Positions 1 to 9,707 of a stretch of DNA of 14,321 nucleotides are shown one piece after another (within the stretch, counting starts at the first letter, position 1; each line of letters opens with the position of its first letter). Made by a program: the position numbers and the translations under genes. The stretch is from Rodentolepis nana (lineage: Eukaryota > Platyhelminthes > Cestoda > Cyclophyllidea > Hymenolepididae): the NCBI GenBank assembly GCA_900617975.1, contig UZAE01001246.1:1-14321 (forward strand), read 5' to 3'. The notes below the pieces were generated by a model. The model was not told where the DNA came from, made no database searches, and was given only the letters and a program-made list of their open reading frames with translations.

Positions 1-376
1 CCCCCACTCCAATGAATTCAAGAATAGCATCCCTCTAGGTCTTCTTTGCATATAGTTTGTGTTGCCAGTCTAGCGTCCACTCCTTTCACTCGAAGCGTCT
101 TTGCTTTCTTTCTGTCAAGATGTAGCAAGCATTATTGAATTGTCATAGAACAGTAAACCAAAAGCACAGCAAATCGGAAATACTAATAGATCGTGGTACT
201 TCGAACCACAGAACTGACTCAATCGATCAACAGGCTCTGAGTCTTGTGAACATTGTCCCATCCAATAATTGGGAAGTGGTTTCATTAAGTTGGAGCATTC
301 ACAAGTTAACAATGCGCCTTACGAGCTATGGACACCTCATTTCAAAGACTGACACACGGACATCTTTCTAACCTCA

Positions 377-396
377 CCCCCCCCCCCCCTCCCCCC
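377..396. repeat. Poly-C tract
   Basis: Thirteen C, one T, then six C on the plus strand. It is one of several such runs in the window. Confidence 0.9.
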
Positions 397-873
397 TATA
401 ACCGCCATACTTTCACCTTTTTGTTGTCGTCAAATTCAGATACCCACTTGAAATTGCACAAGCTTTTGTATCTGCATTGGCAAGTGTAAATAACTTTAGT
501 GTTAGCAGGCCGTAACTTACTGATCACATCCCTCAATTCAACGCCAATTACACTCCACAGATGCTAATTAAGGACTCTGGAACGTTAATTGTTGCTGTGG
601 ACAACCAGTAACTCCCATTTTCCATACTCCCCTTTGCCTATCCATGGATGAAAATTGAAATTATCACAATGACCTCATCCTTAACCAAGTCATCACACGG
701 CGCTGACACAAGCTCAGACAATGGAAAAGGATGTTATCCAACATCTCGGAATAAAAGATTACAGTGTAAACTTTCAGAATAAAAATGTCAAATTCAAACA
801 ATTAAAAGAGAAAGATAATCTGAGGTCGGTTTCACTGACGATCTTTTTGCAGCGTATATTTTAAAGTAAAATA

Positions 874-879
874 TTTAAT
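874..879 (-). promoter_or_regulatory. Candidate polyadenylation signal (ATTAAA) for the bZIP gene
   Basis: On the minus strand this reads ATTAAA, the commonest variant of AATAAA. It lies about 65 bp beyond the bZIP stop codon, a plausible distance for a short 3' UTR. In AT-rich DNA this hexamer is frequent by chance, so the call rests on position only. Confidence 0.35.
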
Positions 880-944
880 CATTAGGCCTCGACTCCATAA
901 TCGTTTTCAATATAAGGATAATCACAATCGGGGTAATTCTTTTC

Positions 945-2826
945 CTACTGTGGCGGAAATGGTGGTAGCGAAAAAGAAGGGGAAAAAGGGTCAAAAGTTT
1001 TCAGTGAGGATTGACTGGAAAAGTTCGAGGAAAGTGAGGAGCTCGTGGTTGAGGGCGGGGATACGGCAGAACCTGCACCACCCCCGAAAGCGGGGTCCGG
1101 GAGGTTTTCAACAACCAACCCATGAGTCGAAGATGATGTGGGTTGTTGTAGTTCCTGTCCACTGCGATTTCCGTCAATCACACTTCGCACTCTCTCCGCA
1201 TACATCTGCCGAATTTGCTCCCCTCTAGCTTCAAATACGGAGCGCCTCGCACTCTCCTCCTCAAAGAGAGCTTGTAGTTGATCATTGAATTGTTCGCGAG
1301 AACGCACCTGGCGCTGCACCAGCTGTTGGAGTTGCTGTACGTTTGGGATATAAGAGAAAATAAATTAGACCTCATTCTAAAGAAGAGTATGGGCGTAATA
1401 ACAGGAAAACGGTCTGGTGAAGATGTCAACTATCTAGCGAATAGCTATTTTCAAGATGTTCCCGTAAAGAAGGGCGGTTTTATACGAAGAGAAGTAGGAG
1501 ATAAATGAAAGTTGGTGGTACATACGGAGTTAAGACAAAACTGTTAGGCGGCTAGGAGCCACGGCAAACTGCTGAAAGGTCATGATAAATACAAACTAAT
1601 CTAAAAATGAATATTTCAAAGTTAGCAATGGTAAGACTAAGAAACGACTACAGTTAATGCGTATCTTGGGGCTACATAGGCCGCTAAAACAAATAAACGC
1701 CCTTGATTGAATGGTTCATATCAGTTCAGGTCCTCGCAATTTCCTACTCGGTGTTCCGTGATTTTCCGAACAAATATAGAAACTAAACGGTATAAACTCC
1801 ACGACTAGATAGGCTTCCATGGGGAAATCGACCAGGAATTATAATAGTAGGCTTCATTGCATTCACAGTGAAATCACCTAATAGGTAATTAGCATTACAT
1901 TAACAGGGAAGTAGATGATCGAATTATCATTAAACACGATTATCATGAAATCCACTACCCAGACTGATGACGGAGGAAATAGGGGAGAGGTTTGAACGTA
2001 AAAAATAATTCGCTTCTTGGCATTCAGTTCTTTTTAAATTGAAACCTCTGTTACTAAGTAAATTGATCTCGTTATTTTTCAAGACAATGGTATTTGTGTC
2101 CTTTGACTATTTATATTACTGAGCAGGTAGACAAAACAAGCAAATGAACTAGGAATGTCAAGCTTGCGCGATAGAGAAATAGCCGACACTTCAGCTTCAA
2201 ATTGGGCAATAAACACTGAGCCAAATGCACAACATTCCATCTCAATTCATGAAAAACTCTTTACAATACTTCCTGTGTTCTCTATGCTTCGGGGGTAACT
2301 CTACTAATGCCGGCTGCAAAACTACTCGAGATAACTCTGCGAAAGACTCGTTGCATATCAACAACTATTCGTAGTTGTAAGATGATTACCTGGGCTTAGG
2401 AAAGAGTTTATTTGTATAGCATTAGACACAGATCAATAATTTCAAAAGAACTAAAATCACAAATATCTCCTATGGTACTTTTGCTTCAATTATAAAATAA
2501 TATTAATTATGAAATTAAATTAGTACCGTAAGATATCCCTTCATAACAGCAGCTTCTTGTTTATAGTAAGCCGTAAGTGCTTGATAGCCTTCCGCCTTGA
2601 TGCGCATACTATCCTGTCGAACTTTATTGTTCGCCCGGCAGAGCCGTACAGCTTTGTTGTTTCGTTGACGAGAAACAATATAGTCCAAAGATTTGCGCTT
2701 ATCTTCTGGAACAGGGCGATAAACTCGTCGTGAATTTTTGGACTGATCTGAAGTAACACTAGCAGAACTTGAAGTCGAAGGATTCAACGTGTCAAATAAC
2801 CCAGGATCGACGTAATTAGAGCTCAT
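945..2826 (-). CDS. C/EBP-like bZIP transcription factor, two exons
   Basis: Exon 1 is 2826-2527 (100 codons) and exon 2 is 1334-945, joined across a 1,192-bp intron (2526-1335). The donor is ACG|GTACTA and the acceptor is CGTACAG|CAACTC; both are phase 0. The product has 229 residues. It would bind DNA as a dimer in the nucleus. Residues 56-64 read NNKAVRLCR, matching the bZIP signature N-x-x-A-V-x-x-C-R, and the flanks (DKRKSLDY before, KVR after) resemble the C/EBP branch. The heptad register fixed by R64 puts M74, Y81, Y88, M95, L102, Q109, F116 and L123 at d positions, so the zipper is poor in leucine and crosses the splice junction. The first 30 residues and the C-terminal third are Ser/Thr/Pro-rich, as in activation regions. 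The start is the first ATG, 6 nt after a possible AG acceptor. The bZIP class is secure; subfamily and the exon 2 join are less so. Confidence 0.8.
1335..2526 (-). other. Intron of the bZIP gene (1.2 kb)
   Basis: This is the only large intron in the window; nearly all others are 30-42 bp. It begins GTACTA and ends in a modest pyrimidine tract followed by GTACAG. I see no coding exon inside it. Minus- and plus-strand open frames at 1178-1429 and 1278-1508 overlap its 3' end but do not resemble a protein. A CTGATGA motif at 1964-1970 was tested as a hammerhead core and rejected. An additional small exon cannot be excluded by eye. Confidence 0.6.
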
Positions 2827-3849
2827 CTTGACCTATATTAAAAAAGGTTATTAATTTATCTTTTTAAATTTATTAAGATTCAGATTCCTTTAAGATAAAA
2901 GTCAACCCATAAATTTAATACATTTCCAGTTGAAGCATAATAAAGACGAGCGTCATCATACAAAGTTACAAATGGCGAAAGTTAAAAAATACAGTCAGAA
3001 AACAAGCCTTACCACAAGCAAGACAAGAAAATATCAAAGGTGCCGGTGTGAAAAGTAGCTTTGTAGAACTATGAACAAAATTAAACAGAATATTTAATCA
3101 AATCACAATTTTACTAAGTAAGAACCTCGAATCTGCAGTCATGATTTTTACTAAATTAAGTCTACTTAATTTTAAAGCAATTCTAATTATCAACAAAAAA
3201 TAATGTTTTCCTATTGTTTGTGTTTCAGATATAGAAACTATCAAGAAATATGTTTCAATCAATTATAAAGAGATGATAAATCAGAATATGATGCCATCAA
3301 TTTTCAGTAAGCCATGGGATTTTATGAAGTGTACACTTCACTTTGAGGTTTGTGGTCCGAAATCGCTTTGACAGATAAAGTTAAATTCAGCTGGAATTGA
3401 AGTTGAATAATTTCAAAATATGAGTTAGTAATAGATTGAATTACATAGTACTCCTTTTGGAACCAGTATGATGATTATCATTTACTTACTAAACAAATCT
3501 GACTCTTTAGATTATCTCTAATACCTATAAAAAATTTGTTCAAATATCATTTAAACCATCAAATGAATCTTATTTTTAAGCTTGAATCGATAGCTTTATT
3601 TCAATGTTTATGTTTTAATCTTCTGTTCTTCTGGCAGTAATAACAACTGAACATTTGTAGTTGGTCCTTCGCTAGATAAATCCCATTGGTAGGCTTATTC
3701 ATCTTTTAAGGACTAGATATCGTTTCACTATTGATCACAGAAGGTTTTATTGTAAATGAGTTGTTTTTTTAACTTAAATGCGTTCATTTATGCAGTTTTT
3801 TCTCGCATCTCGGTTCTACTATTGCTATTTTTACATTTTCAGTCTCAGA
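2827..3849. promoter_or_regulatory. Divergent intergenic region between bZIP and RGP1
   Basis: About 1 kb of AT-rich DNA separates two start codons that point away from each other, so both promoters, or one shared promoter, should lie here. I see no convincing core promoter motif. At each end there is a pyrimidine-rich AG: on the minus strand TTTTTTAATATAG at 2845-2833, 6 nt before the bZIP ATG, and on the plus strand a T/C-rich run ending CATTTTCAG at 3842, 7 nt before the RGP1 ATG. These suit trans-splicing or a 5' UTR intron. The open frame from 3778 to 3849 is this pyrimidine tract being read through and is probably not translated. Confidence 0.5.
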
Positions 3850-5576
3850 ATGTCTGACTTGAGCATTATTGCTCAAATTCACGAACCGCAAATATTTCTT
3901 TGCGGAGAAATGTTTCGCTGCGAAGTAACTGTTACATCGTCTAACTCGAAACTCTCCCGGTATGTATATTTAAAAATTGTTTGTTCTTTCATTTACGCAC
4001 GAATATCTAACTTATCATTTCTTAGGACAATCAGAAATATCGAGGGCGTTTTAGTGGGCCAATATCGACTAAATTTACCCTGCCTTAGTGAGCATCTAAG
4101 TGATTCGTCTTTACTGAGCAATGATTTTAATAAATTGTCTATTGAAAAAAAGTCAAAAATTGGTAGTCATATATGTTTTATCCTTCTAACATTGCTTCCT
4201 TCAGGTGATGTGTATACATCCGGATTAGATCCTCAAAGCCATGTCTCTTGGATACATTTGCTGAAACCCACGACTCATTTCCCTCTCCAACTCAGTGCTG
4301 AAGAGCGATCTGTAAGGATAACTTTAAAAGCTCGCCTGCCAGAAAATCTCCCACCAAGTTATCGAGGTCACATAATCCGATTCGCTTACAAGGTTCTCAT
4401 CAAGGTTGATGTAGATGATAAACCCACTCAAATCCTTCGCCTGCCTTTCCGCGTTTTACCGGCCGTTGCTAGCTACTATCCATTCGACTCCTCCTCAGCT
4501 CACTCTGCTTCTGATTTAACGAGTGTTACTTACAGTGAAAGTCAATCCGTCTGTGGACGTATTTCTGATCCATTTCACATAGACTTTAACGATCAAACTG
4601 CCTATGGTAACGACCCTTTTGATAACGGAACTGTTCAAAAGGCCGCCATGCATCCAGCTATTTACGAAAAGCTTAATCGGTTATATACCGATGATCAAGT
4701 CTCTTCCACTACCAATTCCACCAAGAAATCCAAGAAGAAGAATAAGAGCAGGAGGGCTAGAACAGCTTCCTTATCTCAATCCCCCTCTGCAATGTTTGCT
4801 GAACTTGCATCCTCTAGTTCTCTAGGTAGAAAATAATATTGGCCTATAATTTTTTCTTTTTTGTAGCTAGCTTTGTGATATCTGCTCCAAGTGGTCATAT
4901 CTGTCGAATTGGGATCTTTAAAACGGTAACTAGGTTAGGAGATTCATTTCGTGGGTATCTAGACTTCCGAACAGCTAACCTCCCCTCATTCGAATGCGTT
5001 ATACGAGCAGAAACTTATGAGTTCTTTGATCCCTTTCCTCAAACCGATATCTACCCCGATAAAGTTCTCTCTTTTTTCACTGTCCCAATAGATGTCCCCT
5101 CAGTTTCAAAAAGCAAAGGTACTTTTGCTTTTCATTAACTAACCTCTTTTGTCCATTTAGTTCTCAAAGTTCCGGCAAATGCAATGATGACTACGTGGTT
5201 TGAGACCAAATTGGAATGTGCCAATACGAAATTTCTCCCCTTTTCAATTCCAGTTCCTTTAAATGCTCCAGCAGAATTTATGCTGGCAAGTAGGTATTGG
5301 AGCGGAATTTGTCGAATTCATTGGTGCATTCGATTTGATTTTACTGTCGCCAAATTGAAGACACAGAAGAAATCCCTTTCAACTCCTGAATCGGGGCTCT
5401 ACAATCTCTTTTTACGAGATACTCCTATCTCTGAGAATCCGAAATGTACTCCTTCAATTGACTGTGATACCCAGACCTTCCGTTGGGAATTGCCCGTGTG
5501 TGTTATTCCAAATGGTCCTATTGCTTTCTTACTTCCTAGTCATTCAATATCTACTTGTAATTTTGCAGAGTCGTGA
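3850..5576 (+). CDS. RGP1: RGP1 homologue, RAB6 exchange-factor partner subunit, five exons
   Basis: The exons are 3850-3959, 4026-4162, 4205-4825, 4867-5118 and 5161-5576, with GT-AG introns of 66, 42, 41 and 42 bp. Together they give 511 residues; human RGP1 has about 390. RGP1 pairs with RIC1 to activate RAB6 in retrograde endosome-to-Golgi traffic. Matches to the human protein run in order along the chain. Near the N-terminus is FLCGEMFRCEVTVT (residues 15-28). PPSYRG (132-137) precedes RLPFRVL (161-167). IGIFKTVTRLGD (304-315) follows. IPVPLNAPAEF (403-413) and TFRWELPVCVIP (479-490) are near the C-terminus. The extra length is mainly a low-complexity insert at 240-290 with the basic cluster KKSKKKNKSRRAR (residues 255-267). 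The start at 3850 is preferred over 3778 because it follows an AG acceptor and aligns with the family start. The second intron (4163-4204) is the least certain, because removing or keeping it both preserve the frame. Residues 38-83 align poorly with the human protein. Confidence 0.88.
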
Positions 5577-5644
5577 CTTTACTTGTATATACTTTATTCT
5601 ATGTTGCTATACTTTGATATAATTTATAATATTTTTGCTTTATG
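5577..5644. other. 68-bp gap between convergent stop codons
   Basis: RGP1 (plus) stops at 5576 and SPAG6 (minus) stops at 5645. The gap is very AT-rich. It holds a canonical minus-strand AATAAA at 5598-5593 but no plus-strand AATAAA, so RGP1 transcripts must use a variant signal or run into SPAG6. Confidence 0.8.
5593..5598 (-). promoter_or_regulatory. Likely SPAG6 polyadenylation signal (AATAAA)
   Basis: The plus strand reads TTTATT, so the minus strand reads AATAAA, 47 nt beyond the SPAG6 stop codon. Cleavage 10-30 nt further on would fall at about 5565-5585, at or inside the last codons of RGP1, so the two mRNAs should overlap antisense. Confidence 0.6.
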
Positions 5645-7335
5645 TTAATTGGCTTCTTGTTCATATGCTTCGACTCGTTCAAGTAGCATCTCCGGGTAAC
5701 CGGGAGAGTAGAACTTGACTACATCTTCAGGAAAACAGTTATTGATTGCAGCTATATGGAGACTCAGAGCAGACCCAGGTTCCGCATCGATTTCCTGGAT
5801 CTTTCGAAGACTTCCACTCAACACAAAATCACGACGGGCTTTGGCATTTCGAGGCAAAAGTTTGCTAAACTGCGCCACAACGTATTTGAGAATATTTGGA
5901 GGTGAATTGTAGAGAATTGCTTGTAGGGCTTCCATGTCGATGCATTTTTCTAGGACTTGTTTCAGACACCGCTTGCACTAAAGGAGATGACTGAATTATG
6001 AAACCACAATTACCTTTTCTTTCAGACACTCTGAACTTTCTTGGTTTAGATAATTGGATAGTACAATTGGAAGGAGACCCATTTCTGAAACTGCATTTGC
6101 ATGGTTTGCGCTATGTCGACCAATTAGCCCGATAGCCCAAATTGCTGCTGACTTTACTTCATCTTTCTCTTCTTGAAGAATGTTTTTCAACTGAACCAAG
6201 GCCTTAAAAGTTATTCATAACTATGAGTATAGTACATGAGCTTTGAGAACGTTCAGGGCCTGAACATCAGAATGTGCTGAAATATATCCAAGTGCCATTA
6301 TTCCAGGAATAGCCAGGCCTCCTTTGGCTTCTTCGAGAAAACTAACTAAAGCCGAAATTGCTCCTGAATTTACAACCACTTGACAATTTTCGAAAGTGTG
6401 TTTTGTGAGTTCTTTAACTAAATTAGCGGCCTCCTTTCGAAGAGACATATCTTTATCTTTCATAGCAATTAGAACTTGAGGGAATATACTAGCTTCTAAT
6501 ATCAATTCAGCAAAATCTGGTGTGTGCTTAGCTAATTGGGCGAGTGAGGCAAAAACTTGTTTCTGAAGGATGATAGGAAATCGAGACCTCTTACTTGCAG
6601 CTTAGGACAAGTCTCCGTACTTTGTTTTACTAGATTCCAAATTCCAGAAACATCGACCACATTCTGGGCAAGATTAATGGAGTGTTTAGCTATATCGCCA
6701 AGGACACAGGCAGCTGCGCGTCTAAGATTTAGATCTGGTTCCTGTAAGCAGATAATGAGAAGAGGCAAACTTCCAGAATCAACTATCAATTGAGAGAGAT
6801 CTTCGCCATGCCGGGCTATGCCACTTAGGCAAAGAGCTGCATTTTCTTTGACACAGTGGTCGAATTCTTCCAAGCAAGCGTTAATAACATTTAGTGTATC
6901 ACATCGGATGACGGCGTATGCTAACTCTGGAGAATGTTTGATCGTAGATTGTAATGCTACAAGGGCAGATCTTTTATAGAACCTCTAGAAATAATAATCA
7001 AATAGAATAAATACAGTCTCCATTCCAGTAGAACTAATCATAATTGAAATCAAATTAGCTTTCATTATCATTTCAGCACACTCCTTGGAAAAGCTTGCAA
7101 TCTTTCCTACAACAATTGCTGTTATTTGTTGAATGGTAGGTATAGAATCGTTGAGTAATGGACCAAGTTTTGATATAACATCATATTTTATTAAATGATT
7201 TATGTTTTGTGGTCTATTAGCCAAATCAGAAAGGGATTGAATAAATTGAAGTCTAGCTTTTTGATACTGCTCAAATACTATGCAATAAAATTTTATATAC
7301 TATATTATACCTAAAAATATTTGCTTTTGGGTCAT
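5645..7335 (-). CDS. SPAG6: SPAG6/PF16 axonemal armadillo-repeat protein, six exons
   Basis: The exons are 7335-7311, 7277-7015, 6984-6595, 6562-6236, 6202-6014 and 5977-5645, separated by GT-AG introns of only 33, 30, 32, 33 and 36 bp. They give 508 residues; human SPAG6 has 509. SPAG6 (PF16 in Chlamydomonas) belongs to the central apparatus of the 9+2 axoneme and is needed for motility. The 25-bp first exon plus exon 2 give MTQKQIFLVFEQYQKAR, nearly the human start. Armadillo-type repeats fill residues 30-440, with recurring pairs such as IARHGEDLSQLIVDSG and LAKHTPDFAELI. Other landmarks are PTIQQ, LPGIM-like IPGIMALGYISAHS, AAIWAIGLIGRH, SPPNILKYVVAQFSKLLP and the C-terminal FYSPGYPEMLLERV. 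All phases close. In a flatworm, expected sites are sperm, flame cells or ciliated larvae. I see no breaks; identity is very secure. Confidence 0.96.
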
Positions 7336-8053
7336 TTTGAAATATTCACAGCGTCCTAAATAGGTCAAACTAATACCAAATATTATATCAAAACAAGTAT
7401 TGAAATCAATTTTCATTGCCAACTTAGCAAATTATAACACCTGTGAAAATTACAACTTTATATATTTTAATTTGTAATTAGGTTAAATAAAAGTCATTTG
7501 ATATAGAACCATTATAATGTGCGAATTTAAAGTGATAAAAATTGTGCTCTTTATAGGGTTCTGAAAATAAAAAACATGAAACATTTAATTTGTCTTAGAC
7601 TACTAAGAATAAATAAATAGGACTCTTGATTTTAAAATAGTTACAAATCCGGTTGATTAAATAACCTGACCTATGTATCTCTAAAGATAATCAGTGCGTT
7701 CTATCGTCCTTGTTACTATATATTTTAGCTCTGGGGATTATGTTTCTAGCATAATAGGCTTATTTAAGCCTCCTCCATGTAAAAAATTACGTAAAATATT
7801 TTGAATAACATGAAAATGGTTTTTACTGAATAGCATACAGTAGTACTATCATCCTGAAAATTTGCGAATGACCTCGGAAACTATTGAAAAATTGACTTTT
7901 ACCTTTAACGAAAAGACTCCTTCTATTAAATTCCTTTTTAAACTTTTTGAAAAATTTCGGTTACGTTTTTTCCGTTCAAACCTTAACATTGAATTGTTCT
8001 GACTACCCAATAATCTACAGTGCTTTAATGTAGCTCATCTGCATGTTCTCTTT
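7336..8053. other. Upstream region of SPAG6
   Basis: This is AT-rich DNA holding the SPAG6 promoter by position. On the minus strand an AG at 7357-7356 follows a weak pyrimidine run 20 nt before the ATG, so it could be a trans-splice acceptor. I see no gene, clear TATA element or repeat. Confidence 0.45.
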
Positions 8054-8269
8054 TCATTCATACCTATCTGGAGCCAAATGTAATTGTACTCTGCATTTAC
8101 ACTTTAGAAGATACCATACAAATATGCACTTTGTCAAACCTTGGTAATCATTTTTGCTCCAAACACTTACAATTGTCTCGAACATGTAGCGGATTGCTAC
8201 CTTCGTAAAGCCTGACTCAGAAACCTCTATGGCAGATTCTCCAACATCTAGCTCGTCTCCCAGAACAAC
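8054..8269 (-). other. Coding-like segment, possible orphan exon or repeat relic
   Basis: The frame is open for 71 codons with no ATG at its start. Its first 33 codons have a protein-like composition (for example DELDVGESAIEVSESGF). They are bracketed by a pyrimidine-rich AG (TTAG at 8273-8270) and a consensus donor GTAAGT at 8170-8165, which would make a 99-bp exon at 8269-8171. After the donor the residues look random. The plus strand of the same stretch also has a Ser/Pro/Thr-rich frame ending at a TAA near 8273. I recognise no family and find no partner exons nearby. It could be a relic of a dispersed repeat, a real exon of an unseen gene, or chance. Confidence 0.25.
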
Positions 8270-9707
8270 CTAAGCTATAGCCCAGCTATAAGGGAAACAG
8301 ACGTGTAGCGCGGAATACGTTTATTCGGTACGTATATTGATAGCGAATTGATTTGGCAAAGCGATTAGTTATCAGATAACTCTAGCATAATTCGCTTGAA
8401 CTTTAATAGCTAAATATTTCTGAGTAGTACTCTATAGCAGGATTTCTATTTGGTCATTGATGAAGTGTCCCACAGGTGTATCCTCTAGAACAAAGTCGCT
8501 CAAAAAATTAGTATGGGTTTCTCTCTTATGTAGGGACAATATAGGATGTACAGAGTACAAAAAGTCATTTGTAAAAATGGACTTAGTGCCAGCATGTTAA
8601 GTCATTAAATGCAAATAAAGCTACGTTTCGCTAATAGTGGTTGGAAGTCATCTGCATACGCACCCCCACTTCACAGAACGCTCCTATGTCAGACTTAATA
8701 GCATTATGGGCTTCACAATGCTGATCTTGTGTAAGAATATTCCAGTGATCTTGATAATATCTTGTAATTCAATAATAATATTATTTAATCTAAAAATAAA
8801 TCGAACATTCTTAAATGCCACTATTTCGCAAATCTTAATGATTGCGTAAATTTCAAAATCGAAAGCCTGTTAGTGGTCTGGATGATTAAATTACGTATAA
8901 AATCCTTTTTTCGCGTTCATCTTCATCTAGACCATTAAAAATGAAGCCAATCAAACATATATTTTGAGAATATTTAGCAATAAAAGGACACAAAACCGCT
9001 TCATGTGCGCAATTCACATTAGGACCCATGTGTATCGCGTATGTTTGAAGCAGAATTTATTAAATATAATTAACAGTACATATTCCTTTCACTGTCTATT
9101 TATAACTTGTCAAAATTTTAACCTACTCCTTCTATGGCATATTGTTCAACATGTAGCGATATGTTTGCGTTTAAGTCAGTAGTTTAAACCTCTTTTACAT
9201 TTGAATGAAAATTAGTCTAGATGATTGCAGTCGCTTCGAAGTTGGAACATTTCAACGCTCTATGGTTGTACGCTGTAAATACTAAAGCAGAGACCAATAA
9301 AATTTATAGTTGGTCATTTGTCAATTGGTATTCCCAGTCAACAAAATTGTGGTAAAAAAGTTATTAGCACTTGCTAAATTAAGCTGTTGACACAGTAGCC
9401 TTGACACTTGTTTTAATTGAAGCACTCAACTGCACTCTTCACATTCACTTCATCTGATACATCATAAAGGTTTTAAATCAATGTGAAACGATAAATTACG
9501 TGTCTATAATCTTCCAGAGCGATAAAGGACGCAAATCTTGAAACAAAATTTCCTAAGAAATTTTATCGGGTTCCGAATAAAGTTCGAAAAAAGTATCTTC
9601 GTGTTAATGCAAAATACGTGTGCTTCCACAATTAGTTGTCATTTTGAAAATTTCAGTCATAATTCAAGCATAATAGTTGTTAAATTTCATAGTTTTCATT
9701 ATAAATT
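8270..9707. other. Gene-free AT-rich region
   Basis: Plus-strand open frames at 8637-8849 and 8964-9182 (70 and 72 codons) have no recognisable domains and are rich in residues typical of AT-rich random frames (Ile, Asn, Leu, Phe). I see no RNA gene, tandem array or mobile element. Confidence 0.5.

Larger units (their letters stand above)
1..944. other. Gene-free flank downstream of the bZIP gene
   Basis: I see no gene here. A minus-strand frame at 115-312 stays open for 65 codons but matches nothing I recognise; it may be a repeat relic or chance. A C-rich tract lies at 377-396. A possible minus-strand polyadenylation signal (ATTAAA, read on + as TTTAAT at 874-879) sits about 65 bp past the bZIP stop codon and could end that transcript. 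The first five bases of the window are also a C-run. Confidence 0.6.

Noticed and set aside
193..215. tRNA B-box-like sequence on the minus strand (GGTTCGAAG)
   Set aside because: No A box, acceptor stem or cloverleaf can be folded around it.
950..1228. 92-codon plus-strand open frame
   Set aside because: It is the antisense shadow of bZIP exon 2, and its basic residues arise from the Ser/Pro-rich coding strand.
1961..1985. CTGATGA followed by GAAA, as in a hammerhead ribozyme core
   Set aside because: The five bases between the two core motifs cannot form stem II, and no matching flanking stems were seen.
3778..3849. N-terminal extension of RGP1 from the upstream ATG
   Set aside because: The stretch is a pyrimidine tract ending in an AG acceptor, and the family start aligns with the ATG at 3850.
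4604..4825. 73-codon plus-strand open frame inside RGP1
   Set aside because: It is a different frame of RGP1 exon 3 with no independent support.
6557..6793. 78-codon plus-strand open frame inside SPAG6
   Set aside because: It is the antisense shadow of SPAG6 exon 3, whose armadillo-repeat coding is certain.
8637..9182. Two plus-strand open frames of 70 and 72 codons
   Set aside because: Their composition is that of random AT-rich DNA; no domain, splice context or start context supports them.
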